The position numbers and the translations under genes were made by a program. This document shows, one piece after another, positions 1 to 7,326 of a stretch of 64,000 bases of DNA (positions are counted from its first letter, which is position 1; each line of letters opens with the position of its first letter). Below the pieces are notes generated by a model. The model ran no database searches and had not been told where the DNA came from. It was given only the letters and a program-made list of their open reading frames with translations. Source of the DNA: Archaeoglobus veneficus SNP6 (lineage in GTDB: Archaea; Halobacteriota; Archaeoglobi; Archaeoglobales; Archaeoglobaceae); NCBI RefSeq assembly GCF_000194625.1, contig NC_015320.1, forward strand, positions 1,348,612-1,412,611. Reading direction: 5' to 3'.

Positions 1-1
1 T

Positions 2-472
2 CAGGAAAATCCTTGGCAAGATAATGTCTTTAAGGTTTACATCGATGCAAACACAGCTCCCGAAGCTTACAGAAGTGTTTATATTGATGCATTCAGAAAG
101 GCAATGCGTTGGTGGGAAGAGGGAGGTAACGGCGCACTAGCATATCAGCCGATTTTTGATGAAGTTTCAGACCCTACGGAAGCTGAAATACTTGTGTATT
201 GGGCACCGGATGTTGTTACGGGGATTGGAGAAGAACCGTTTGGACTGACAGACGTTAAGTATGTCACCTACTATAAAAACGGAAATAAGAAAGAATTGTT
301 TCTGAAAGCTGTAATAGCCTTACAGTATTTGGAGGAGGGAAAAGAAGAATATGTAGATTTTGCTACAATGTTAAAAGTTGCAAAGCATGAAATAGGACAT
401 GCGTTGGGTTTGGCACATTCATCAAACGTGAGTGATATTATGTATCCTCAATTAAGATGGTCTGAGCAGTAA
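2..472 (+). CDS. Matrixin-like zinc metalloprotease, C-terminal part
   Basis: The reading frame is open from base 2, so the N-terminus lies outside the window; the visible part is 156 residues. It contains the extended zinc site HEIGHALGLAH (bases 386-418), followed by a SDIMYP segment that fits the Met-turn of metzincins. Together these place it in the matrixin/astacin-like metzincin group, secreted or surface peptidases using three His ligands and a catalytic Glu. The part before the zinc site contains repeated acidic and aromatic residues typical of the matrixin beta-sheet. A T-rich tract follows the stop codon (477-490) and may end transcription. Substrate unknown. It is probably cargo of the adjacent element. 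Confidence 0.8.
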   Translation, partial: QENPWQDNVFKVYIDANTAPEAYRSVYIDAFRKAMRWWEEGGNGALAYQPIFDEVSDPTEAEILVYWAPDVVTGIGEEPFGLTDVKYVTYYKNGNKKELFLKAVIALQYLEEGKEEYVDFATMLKVAKHEIGHALGLAHSSNVSDIMYPQLRWSEQ

Positions 473-740
473 TAGCTTATTTTTTATTTTGTTTATATAA
501 ATATTTTCTAAAGCAAATCATAATTAATGCCAATAATACCTGAGCGGTACTATCTGGGTTTCACTTTTTAACGTGGAGTTAAACTTTTATCATTTTAATA
601 AAGTAAATATATTCTGGTGACATAAGTTTAAGTTTTGTTATCTTCTAAAATCGTCTTAATCTGACGATAAAGCCCTGAATCATTTTATTTTACTGCCAAA
701 TGATAATCAGAACTTTCACTTTTTTATTCAGGCAAAAAAT

Positions 741-770
741 TTAAATAACGTAATATATTACTCCACGTTA
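741..770 (+). promoter_or_regulatory. Leaderless promoter with palindromic operator before the RHH gene
   Basis: A TATA-like TTTAAATA lies at 740-747, about 25-30 bases before the ATG at 770. Between them is a perfect 12-base palindrome, GTAATATATTAC (750-761), nested within an outer inverted repeat TAACGT (746-751) / ACGTTA (765-770) that reaches the start codon. A copy of the right side in inverted orientation (TAACGTGGAGT, 569-579, against ACTCCACGTTA, 760-770) lies about 190 bases upstream. This geometry fits autoregulation by the ribbon-helix-helix protein that follows; that is inference. Confidence 0.5.
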
Positions 771-937
771 TGGAGACTTACACTTTCACGCTGGATAAAG
801 AAACTATTGAAACACTCGAAAAAATAGCAGAAGAGCTTAGGAGCAGCAGAAGTGCGGCTTTAAGGTACATTGTCAGCCAGTTCGCAAAGAAAGCTGATAA
901 CTCCGGCTCAGTAGTTCTCGACTGCTCCCACACTTAA
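770..937 (+). CDS. Ribbon-helix-helix (CopG/Arc-like) DNA-binding protein, 55 aa
   Basis: This short gene encodes 55 residues. The N-terminal TYTFTLDKETIETLEKIAE is a typical RHH beta-strand followed by helix A, then a SSRSAALRYIV turn and helix B, then a disordered tail with one Cys. Such proteins bind operators as dimers of dimers and in archaeal plasmids and viruses usually control copy number or early genes. The ATG at 770 is favoured because the TATA-like box lies about 25 bases upstream (leaderless) and no Shine-Dalgarno sequence is present. It is followed after 30 bases by the large helicase gene, with which it may be transcribed. Confidence 0.75.
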   Translation: METYTFTLDKETIETLEKIAEELRSSRSAALRYIVSQFAKKADNSGSVVLDCSHT

Positions 938-967
938 AAAATTAAAAACCCTTCGGAGATAACCAAC

Positions 968-3220
968 ATGAGCCAAACACAAAATAACGAGACAATATAT
1001 GAAGATTTCGGTAAGGTTAAAAGGACACCGCTAGTTAAAGCTTTGGAACCATTGAACCCACACCAAAATATTTGCGTTAAAGCACCAATCAGGGAAGGGA
1101 AAACCTTTGCTGTGTGTTATAAAATAAGCAAGACCAACCCGAAGGTGCTTTTCGTTGTTAGAACTCACGAGCAAGCGAAAGAAGTAATGAAGCGTTTAAC
1201 AGCTCTCGGTGTCTCCTGTGCTCATGTGGCTGGTGTTATGTGGAAGAACTTTAACTATAACTACACAGGAAATGCTATTAGCTGGACTCCTGCTGACCTC
1301 TGGAAACTTCTTAGCAAAAACAGACGCAAGGACATAGTGAAGTATACTACACAGATGATAAAGGACAACATGATCAATGCGGTTGTTACTGTTCCCGAGA
1401 TTGCTATTTGGTATGACCCTAAGATATTTGATCTGCTTGTGCTCGATGAAGAACAAACAGTTAGGTGGTTCAGACTACAAAGCTTGCTCGTGTTCAGTTA
1501 TGATAGAGATTTCGGCAAGTACACCGAGGATAGCCCACTTGAGCGTGCTTACAAGATGCTTGAAAGCCACAAGAACAAACACATTCAGGCTTGGTGCTCC
1601 TGGGCTAAGAAAGTGAATGAAGTAATTAAGTCTTATCGTCTCTATAAAGAACAATACAAAGCCATGAATGTGGATCAGCCAGAGAAGGAAGCATTAACCA
1701 GAATTAAAGCTGAGCTAAACGTGAAATATCTGCCCCATAAGTACTTTAATAACTATCATCCTGATCCAGAGAAGATCATAAGAATCATCGAATATTTCAA
1801 GAAGAAAGGGAAGCTAAACGATGACATGTATGAAGCATACAACATGCTTGCCAACACTCTCGCCACTATCTTCTTTGAAGTACTCTTCGTTAAGAGTGGA
1901 GCAAGAGTATGGAGCAAGATTGACACTGATCATGTGCTGTTTAAGGACTGGTTAAGCTGTTTTAAAGTCATCTGGCTCGTGCTTAACAGGACAAGCAAAG
2001 CGGACGAATGGCTATTCGGTAAGCTAAACAGAAATTACAAATTAATAAGCAAGGATAACTTCCGTTTCGAGCCATGGTTCATCAATGTCATAACCAGTGA
2101 ACCATTTGAGATAGCTAAATTTCTGTATGCTCATGGTGTCCCTTCTGCTTGGGTTACTGGACGTAAGAAAGACGCACGAAAACTTAAGGATGAGCTAAGA
2201 AAACACGGAGTTGCTGGTGTTATTGCAGAGGAACACACCAAAGAGGAGATTGAGAAGCTGTTGCTCGATGGTTATCAGATCATCCTTTACTTAAACAGCA
2301 GGGTGAGTAAGGGTATCGATCTTCCAATGATTAATGTTGTCTTTGTTTATAACTATACTTTCGCCGTACCTGATGGAGACGCAATGAAAGCAATGAGAGA
2401 CGAGCTTGAACAGGTTATCTTAAGGTGTTCTCCAATTGATGAAGATGATCCACTACCTCGTCTCATCGTGTGGTGTCATAAGAACGAGAGAAGCAAGCAG
2501 GAACAGGAATTTGTACTGAACGAGCTGCGTGGTAATCTCGACAGTAATACCAAAGAAATCATACTTAAGTCCAACTTCTTGCCACTTACAAACATCAGAA
2601 CGATGCCCACGAAAATAACAGCTCGAAAGATTAAGAAAAAATCGCCCTTTTTCGTTTCCGTTGAAAACGAGACTGAGACACGTTCATGGTCTGAAATAGT
2701 ACAGGGGCTTCGTAATCAAGATAGTGAATGTCTAATAACTAAGAATTTGGAGGTTCTGAAATTGACTAAGAACGCCTCATTACTGTGGCTCACATTGCTT
2801 AAGTATACAAATGATGAAAAAGAAAAAGGGGAATTTTTTGGCATTGATTCGAGTGCTCTCGATCAGTTCTGGGAGAAAACAAAGGGCAAGACACTAACAC
2901 CAACTGATGTCGATCGGTGGTTCAGAACTGTGGGTATTAGGCGGAATGTGGTAAAGTCTTTGCTTCTAAATCTCATGGTTCGTGCTGGTCTACTGAGAAA
3001 GGAAAGAGAAGGAAGGAAAGTAAAATACGAATTTGTAGATGTCCTACCTGATCCGCCAGAGACTGACGAAACTGTAGAGGTTAAGGATATAAGAATAATT
3101 GAGAAGCATGATCCAATCACTGGTATTGTTAAAATGCTGGCCGTTAGTGATGCCGAACGTAGAAATGATAGTAATAGTGGCTTTATAGTTGATGGATTTG
3201 ACTTAAGCCCTGAAGGGTAA
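968..3220 (+). CDS. XPD/DinG-like superfamily 2 helicase-type ATPase with C-terminal winged helix
   Basis: 750 residues. Visible motifs in order: Walker A-like APIREGKTF (39-47); an Ia-like VVRTHEQAKE (63-72), resembling the TRTHxQ segment of XPD/DinG helicases; a motif II-like LLVLDEEQTV (156-165), reading DEEQ rather than DEAH; a motif V-like SRVSKGIDLP (444-453); and a degenerate motif VI-like EQVILRCSP (481-489). The C-terminal ~100 residues (about 640-715) look like a winged-helix domain. The usual four-Cys FeS pattern of XPD is not evident. Expected role: DNA unwinding or replication initiation for the element. It stands between the RHH gene and a small orphan gene. I do not recognise a close named relative; the family assignment is by motif only. 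Confidence 0.6.
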   Translation: MSQTQNNETIYEDFGKVKRTPLVKALEPLNPHQNICVKAPIREGKTFAVCYKISKTNPKVLFVVRTHEQAKEVMKRLTALGVSCAHVAGVMWKNFNYNYTGNAISWTPADLWKLLSKNRRKDIVKYTTQMIKDNMINAVVTVPEIAIWYDPKIFDLLVLDEEQTVRWFRLQSLLVFSYDRDFGKYTEDSPLERAYKMLESHKNKHIQAWCSWAKKVNEVIKSYRLYKEQYKAMNVDQPEKEALTRIKAELNVKYLPHKYFNNYHPDPEKIIRIIEYFKKKGKLNDDMYEAYNMLANTLATIFFEVLFVKSGARVWSKIDTDHVLFKDWLSCFKVIWLVLNRTSKADEWLFGKLNRNYKLISKDNFRFEPWFINVITSEPFEIAKFLYAHGVPSAWVTGRKKDARKLKDELRKHGVAGVIAEEHTKEEIEKLLLDGYQIILYLNSRVSKGIDLPMINVVFVYNYTFAVPDGDAMKAMRDELEQVILRCSPIDEDDPLPRLIVWCHKNERSKQEQEFVLNELRGNLDSNTKEIILKSNFLPLTNIRTMPTKITARKIKKKSPFFVSVENETETRSWSEIVQGLRNQDSECLITKNLEVLKLTKNASLLWLTLLKYTNDEKEKGEFFGIDSSALDQFWEKTKGKTLTPTDVDRWFRTVGIRRNVVKSLLLNLMVRAGLLRKEREGRKVKYEFVDVLPDPPETDETVEVKDIRIIEKHDPITGIVKMLAVSDAERRNDSNSGFIVDGFDLSPEG

Positions 3221-3339
3221 AAGTGTGGATCATAAATAATACATAAAATAATATTATGAATACAGCATATATGAGTTTTCATAGTTGTTCATAATGGCTT
3301 CAACCAAACTATTAAATACTATCAATATTAACATAATCT

Positions 3340-3555
3340 ATGGCAGATAATATTGGAGAATTCAATTTGCCCGAAAAAGCTGGCTTAATTCGCTGCTTCG
3401 AGAATAGCGGAAAGTCAAAATGCATAGTGATCGCCAAGGATCCGGATGTGCTTAGAGAAATAGCTAATAACCTTAACAACAGCCCATGTATAAAGTACTT
3501 GGTAGAGGACAAGGAAAACAATGTTTTTCGAGATTTAAGGGATTTTGAGATTTAA
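3340..3555 (+). CDS. Small element-encoded protein of unknown function, 71 aa
   Basis: I do not recognise this protein. It is 71 residues, mixed charge, with no membrane segment. A possible alpha/beta fold is suggested by CIVIAKDPDVLREIANNL. The TATA-like TTAAATACT at 3312-3320 lies about 20-28 bases before the ATG, which supports a leaderless gene. A reading frame on the opposite strand covers the same bases but has no such promoter. The 226 bases after it (3556-3781) hold three copies of ATATAGT and a loose inverted repeat but no gene I can support. Confidence 0.5.
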   Translation: MADNIGEFNLPEKAGLIRCFENSGKSKCIVIAKDPDVLREIANNLNNSPCIKYLVEDKENNVFRDLRDFEI

Positions 3556-3781
3556 CAAAACCATATAGTCTCAGAGAGTTTGACTAAGGTAATCTATATA
3601 GTGTCATAGTCACTTAGTTAAAAGAAAGCAGGCCAAATTGTTATTGGAGTAAACAACCAGTAACTATCCAATAAATCAGTATTCAGGGTATATCCCTCCC
3701 CTCCCAATATAGTACCTGCTGGAGAACCGACCATAAAAACTTAACCAAAATTTTTATCACTGTTTAATTTAAAAATAATTT

Positions 3782-4417
3782 ATGCATGATTTCGTAGAGC
3801 AGGTAAAACAAAGATCACGGGAAATAGATCAAGCTATACTTAGTTCAGTAAGCAATGACCGATCTGTCTCGGTGGAAGAAATAGCTAAAAGATGGGGCAA
3901 ACCTTTAAACCTGATCACGCAAAGGCTGGAAATTCTTGCAGCATTTAGAGTTGTAGAAATCAATGGAGATAGAGTTAGCAAGGGAAGCTTGGCACTAACA
4001 GACATTACTCTGCCTCTAAACGCCAAGGATCTGGAGCTAACACCAAGGGAAAAGCTAGTCATCAGGGCATTAAACAATTTGCATATTGCCGATGTGGACA
4101 CAATCTTAGACTGGCTTAAAACCAACGGAGATCACGTAAGGAACAGATTAACAGTATATAAAGCCCTAAAAAAGCTTGTAAATCTGGGTGTTGTGGAAGA
4201 GACAAGAAAAGATAATCCTGTGTTCAGACTTAAGGGCAGGAAGAGATACTATATGCTTAAAGAACGTGTAGAAGTAACCGAGAGCACTGATCAGTTATTA
4301 AAGCAGTGTCAGGAATATTATGGAAGAGGCCTAAGGCAATATCAGGACAGCGTCAGAAAGGCATATACGACACCTCACGAACTTTATGCCACATCATCAT
4401 ATAATTATACCACATAA
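3782..4417 (+). CDS. Double winged-helix DNA-binding protein of the element
   Basis: 211 residues with two helix-turn-helix regions. The first, about residues 18-65, includes VSVEEIAKRWGKPLNLITQR. The second, about 88-165, begins LTPREKLVIRALNNL, has a wing-like VVEETRKDNPVFRLKG and ends in a basic KGRKRYYML. The tail (about 170-211) is rich in Tyr, Gln and Arg. The TATA-like TTTTTATC (3751-3758) lies about 25 bases before the ATG. It precedes the convergent integrase and is likely a regulator of element genes or a partitioning/replication protein. No closer function can be given. Confidence 0.6.
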   Translation: MHDFVEQVKQRSREIDQAILSSVSNDRSVSVEEIAKRWGKPLNLITQRLEILAAFRVVEINGDRVSKGSLALTDITLPLNAKDLELTPREKLVIRALNNLHIADVDTILDWLKTNGDHVRNRLTVYKALKKLVNLGVVEETRKDNPVFRLKGRKRYYMLKERVEVTESTDQLLKQCQEYYGRGLRQYQDSVRKAYTTPHELYATSSYNYTT

Positions 4418-4452
4418 AACAAAACACCACGAAAAGATAAGGGATGTAGAGA

Positions 4453-5724
4453 TTAAGCTAACTTAACCTTAGCTTTTCCTCCACTGTAGTGTTCTATCTC
4501 ACTTATCTTTATCACTCTCTCCGGCTGTTTAACAAGTCCAGCTACTCTGTCAATAAGCTCCTGTGCTTCCACCTTATTATCGCCTATATCTAAAACGCTC
4601 GTCATCAAAATCTCCACGAGTCTTCTCAATTCGTTTACTTCATTCTGCAACTCTGCTATGTCCTCTCTGTATGCTTTAAGCTTCTCCTCTACTCTCTTCT
4701 CAACAGGATGCATCGAGCTTATGCTTAGCTGTGGTTCAACCTCGGCATACATCTGCCTAACCTTCTCGGGTGGTGGAATAAGGTATGCTCCATTGTAGGG
4801 AATTCTATGTCCCTGCATGAAGTCAACCAATAGGGGATCGAAGCCATTTAGTCTTAGTATAGTAGAGAATGCTGCTCTCAATGCGTGTGGACGGCAGGGA
4901 TTTAAGTCGGCGTTCTCCAAGTCTTCTTCACTGATCAACCCTGCCTTCAGTGCTGTCTCTCTAAGCATATTCTGTATCAGGTTTGGTGTTATGCGTTCGT
5001 GCTTAAGTTTCTTAGCTCCTTCCTTGGCAAACAAAGGGGAATTAAGCCTCAATTCCTCCCCTTTTCTCTTTCTGTCATTTAGATAAGCTTTCAAAGCCTC
5101 AACAGCATCATAACCAACGAAAGTAAAGTACTCCACCTCGTCCTTCTCTCTGACGACCTCTATCAACAACGGTACTTCTCCTCTTTCCAGTCCCCTTTTA
5201 ACATCTCCGTAGTTAAGGCTGCATATCGTTGATGCATCGAAACCACCTTGGAACATAAACAAGATTATTGCTCTATCCCTTAGCGTTGGTGCATGGTCAA
5301 CTAACAGTTTTACTTCTCTCGGTGTAAGCATCATTTTTCGGTTCTCTTTCTTGGGTGCTGCCTTTGGTGTTTTGGTCATTATTGGAAAGCCGTTGCGTCT
5401 GTAGAATGATCTAATAGCTCCAACATATGTAGTTGCCATCATCTTACTTATGCCCTTCTTTCCCGATGGTTTTCTGTCCTTCCCTCTTGTCTTTACCTCG
5501 TATTCTGTTAAAAGCCACTTGTGGAACTCGGCCAATCTCTCTTCGGGTTTACCTTGCAGCCTTCTTGGCTTTCTTCTGTCCTCTTCTGCCTCATCAATCA
5601 GTTCCTTGGGGTTCAACCCCGTAAATTCTATGTATGCCTTCATTGCGGAAAGATAGGTTGCCTTGCTGCTATCTTTAACTTGTGTAATCCATTTCTTTAT
5701 TTCATCATATTCCTCTAAATGCAT
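4453..5724 (-). CDS. Tyrosine recombinase / integrase, archaeal type
   Basis: 423 residues from the ATG at 5724. The N-terminal SAM-like core-binding domain covers about 1-125, the catalytic domain about 130-335, and a predicted coiled coil with a basic tail follows (about 340-423). Catalytic box II is clear: HALR (H280, R283), QGH (H306) and the nucleophile in GAY (Y314). In box I, where most family members have TGLR, this protein reads GGFD (D163). The ATG at 5724 is chosen over one 27 codons upstream because a TATA-like TATAAATATTA lies 21-31 bases before it. It would integrate or excise the element at 1-5.8 kb. A neighbouring tRNA target is not seen. Confidence 0.85.
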   Translation of the reverse strand: MHLEEYDEIKKWITQVKDSSKATYLSAMKAYIEFTGLNPKELIDEAEEDRRKPRRLQGKPEERLAEFHKWLLTEYEVKTRGKDRKPSGKKGISKMMATTYVGAIRSFYRRNGFPIMTKTPKAAPKKENRKMMLTPREVKLLVDHAPTLRDRAIILFMFQGGFDASTICSLNYGDVKRGLERGEVPLLIEVVREKDEVEYFTFVGYDAVEALKAYLNDRKRKGEELRLNSPLFAKEGAKKLKHERITPNLIQNMLRETALKAGLISEEDLENADLNPCRPHALRAAFSTILRLNGFDPLLVDFMQGHRIPYNGAYLIPPPEKVRQMYAEVEPQLSISSMHPVEKRVEEKLKAYREDIAELQNEVNELRRLVEILMTSVLDIGDNKVEAQELIDRVAGLVKQPERVIKISEIEHYSGGKAKVKLA

Positions 5725-5841
5725 AATTAAAGTTTTAAATCCTTTAATATTTATACTTAACTGTAGATATAAGAAAAAAGATTTTTGATTACAATTTCTG
5801 GGCATGTTTTGTCCTAAAGCTTAATTCGTCGTTCGTCGAGC

Positions 5842-6258
5842 TTAAGGTTCAAGATTTTCTAAGACTTTCTTGGCGGCCTGGGAAACGATTTTCGAATTGT
5901 GTTCAGCAAGTCTTGAAAGTAATTCTATGGCTCTCCGAGAACGTATGATGGCGAGTGAATCAACTATCGCCATCAGGATAAACACATCTTCGGTATCAGC
6001 CATTTTCTCAAAATGAGGCAACACCTTCTCAGACTTCATATGCCCGAGCAGTCTGATAGTATTCATACGAACTTCCCTGACAGGATGGCCAAGAGAAATA
6101 ATAAGCCTGTCCTCGTATGGCAGCTTCTTGTATTCAGTGATATCATATCCACAGACAGGACACTTTCTAAAATCCTCTTTGAACTCGCTCCAGCATTTCG
6201 GGCAGAAGTACGTTGTCACAGATTTCACCCTACAGCAGCAATAAGATGAGAGTCTCAC
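5842..6258 (-). CDS. Zinc-ribbon plus HEAT-repeat protein
   Basis: 138 residues from a GTG at 6258. A zinc ribbon at about 18-40 has two CxxC pairs (FCPKCWSEF and KCPVCGYD). It is followed by two or three HEAT/Armadillo-like helical repeats (HPVREVRMNTIRLLG, ADTEDVFILMAIVDSLA, HNSKIVSQAAKKVLENL). Such proteins are usually scaffolds for protein interactions. The start overlaps the stop of the upstream prenyltransferase-like gene (GTGA), so the two are co-translated and lie behind the same fluoride riboswitch. In-frame GTG codons at residues 11 and 14 are alternative starts. Function is unknown; a link with fluoride stress is inferred only from the shared leader. Confidence 0.7.
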   Translation of the reverse strand: MRLSSYCCCRVKSVTTYFCPKCWSEFKEDFRKCPVCGYDITEYKKLPYEDRLIISLGHPVREVRMNTIRLLGHMKSEKVLPHFEKMADTEDVFILMAIVDSLAIIRSRRAIELLSRLAEHNSKIVSQAAKKVLENLEP

Positions 6259-7130
6259 TCCCGCAGGTTTCCGATAGATTCCTCAGGAAGTACCAGACTC
6301 GCGACTGCATAGTACGTGTACTCAAGGCTCGAAATACCCCCATGAATGCTCCTTCTAAAGCCGCCGTCCGGATTCTGGAGAGCCGAGATATACCTTGCTG
6401 TTTTCTCACTCGCGTAGTCATAGCCGAGCACACAAAAACACGACACTGCATAGTACGTGTCTTCGAGGTATGGCGGGTAGCCGTTCGGAACCTTCGTGAA
6501 GCCACCACCCTGACACTCATGTTCCCTGACGAAGGAAACAACACTGTTAGCCCTCTCAATCACATTGCCGAGAACGGAAACACAGTAGTACGTTTCCTGA
6601 AGGTTTGGCGATGCTATCCCGAATCCACCGTTTTTCCGGAACTTCATGATGAAGTCCTTCACCTCATCCGGAATCTCCTTTCCAAGTAACCTTAGAGAGC
6701 TTGTAAGGATATATACGCCCTTCAGAACGTTTGGCATGTCAAAAGAGTACGTTGCCGTAGTTCCAATTTCTGAGCCGAATTCCCTCGGTACGACTTTTGT
6801 GATCTTCTCAAGTCTGTTAAACAGAAGGTCACTCACGTCCAGCAGTTTTTCGCTGAGAAGGTTTAGTGAATTTAGAGTGTAAAATATCGAGTAGGGTTCT
6901 GTCCTGATGCTGTTTCTCAGAAATTCAACGAGTTTTTCTTTATCGGGCACCTCATCCCCAATCGAAGTAAGTATATATACTGCGTAGAAAGTCTCTGGAA
7001 GAGTGGATGGCAGCTGTTTGCAGAACGTAAATCCACCGTCGTCGTTCCTTCTACTTAGCACAAACTCTCTGAGCCTTTCGACGTTGATAATATCACAGAT
7101 ACGGGAGTTGTACACTGCCCGCGGGAACAA
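6255..7130 (-). CDS. Prenyltransferase-beta / terpene-cyclase-type alpha-alpha barrel repeat protein, fluoride-riboswitch controlled
   Basis: About 291 residues built of repeats with the signature DGGF/GGF and TYYAV (for example NDDGGFTF, NGGFGIAS, GGGFTKVP, PDGGFRRS; each followed by an ETFYAVYIL- or DTYYAVSCF-like helix). This is the alpha-alpha toroid shared by protein prenyltransferase beta subunits and squalene-hopene cyclases. The DXDD motif of hopene cyclases and the Zn ligands of prenyltransferases are not obvious, so enzyme activity is uncertain. The longest open frame would begin inside the riboswitch (ATG at 7157). I prefer TTG at 7130, four bases after a strong GGGGGTGG Shine-Dalgarno (7135-7142); GTG at 7115 is another option. 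First gene of a two-gene unit. Confidence 0.75.
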   Translation of the reverse strand: MFPRAVYNSRICDIINVERLREFVLSRRNDDGGFTFCKQLPSTLPETFYAVYILTSIGDEVPDKEKLVEFLRNSIRTEPYSIFYTLNSLNLLSEKLLDVSDLLFNRLEKITKVVPREFGSEIGTTATYSFDMPNVLKGVYILTSSLRLLGKEIPDEVKDFIMKFRKNGGFGIASPNLQETYYCVSVLGNVIERANSVVSFVREHECQGGGFTKVPNGYPPYLEDTYYAVSCFCVLGYDYASEKTARYISALQNPDGGFRRSIHGGISSLEYTYYAVASLVLPEESIGNLRE

Positions 7131-7134
7131 CGAA

Positions 7135-7142
7135 CCACCCCC
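7135..7142 (-). promoter_or_regulatory. Shine-Dalgarno sequence likely sequestered by the riboswitch
   Basis: On the minus strand this is GGGGGTGG, four bases before the TTG at 7130. Its GGGTGG part is the exact complement of CCACCC (7184 to 7179), the 3' side of aptamer stem P1. Pairing of the two would exclude P1, giving a translational ON switch with fluoride. Confidence 0.6.
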
Positions 7143-7149
7143 GAAAACA

Positions 7150-7196
7150 GGCGTCATCAGCCCTTGCCGGGCGGTTAAGGGTGGACGCCATCACCC
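7150..7196 (-). promoter_or_regulatory. Fluoride riboswitch (crcB RNA motif)
   Basis: Read on the minus strand, the sequence begins GGGTGATGGCGTCCACCC (7196 to 7179) and matches the fluoride aptamer. P1 pairs GGGTG with CACCC. The internal GATGG loop and the TTAACC linker (usually AAACU-like) are present. P2 pairs GCCC with GGGC around GGCAA. The conserved GCTGATGACGCC end follows. The pseudoknot pairs GGCGTC with GACGCC, six perfect pairs. Layout and length match the known Thermotoga aptamer closely. It lies 20 bases before the start of the prenyltransferase-like gene, not before crcB, which points the other way. Confidence 0.95.
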
Positions 7197-7242
7197 GCAT
7201 ACAGTAATCTCTATGTACTACGTTGAATGTAATTTCTGCTTC

Positions 7243-7251
7243 GTATTTAAC
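7243..7251 (-). promoter_or_regulatory. TATA-like promoter of the fluoride-riboswitch transcript
   Basis: On the minus strand the sequence is GTTAAATAC. A start about 25 bases downstream (near 7220) would place the whole aptamer in a leader of roughly 90 bases. The position fits transcription of the riboswitch and the two genes after it. Confidence 0.5.
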
Positions 7252-7326
7252 GGTTTCCTCAAACAATTCAGCTTTAAAGCCCACCATGGGGAAATGTATT
7301 AAAATCGGCAATGGTATGGCGCTGTA

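Larger units (their letters stand above)
1..5840. mobile_element. Integrated plasmid- or virus-like element (left end outside window)
   Basis: The stretch is visibly richer in A and T than the genes after 5.84 kb. It carries typical element cargo: a ribbon-helix-helix protein, a large helicase-like ATPase, a small orphan, a winged-helix protein and a tyrosine integrase at its right edge. Chromosomal-type genes begin at 5842. The exact boundaries are not defined: no tRNA or clear att repeat is seen here, and the left end lies before the window. A short direct repeat (AGCTTAA at 5818-5824 and 5839-5845) surrounding a doubled TTCGTCG sits where a right end could be, but it is too short to prove anything. 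Membership of the metalloprotease gene is an inference from position and base composition. Confidence 0.6.

Noticed and set aside
5845-5860. T-loop-like GGTTCAAGA suggesting a tRNA at the element border
   Set aside because: No acceptor or anticodon stem can be formed around it, and it lies in the coding end of the HEAT gene.
7093-7157. Extension of the prenyltransferase-like gene to the ATG at 7157
   Set aside because: That ATG is part of the conserved riboswitch sequence; translation from the Shine-Dalgarno downstream is more likely.
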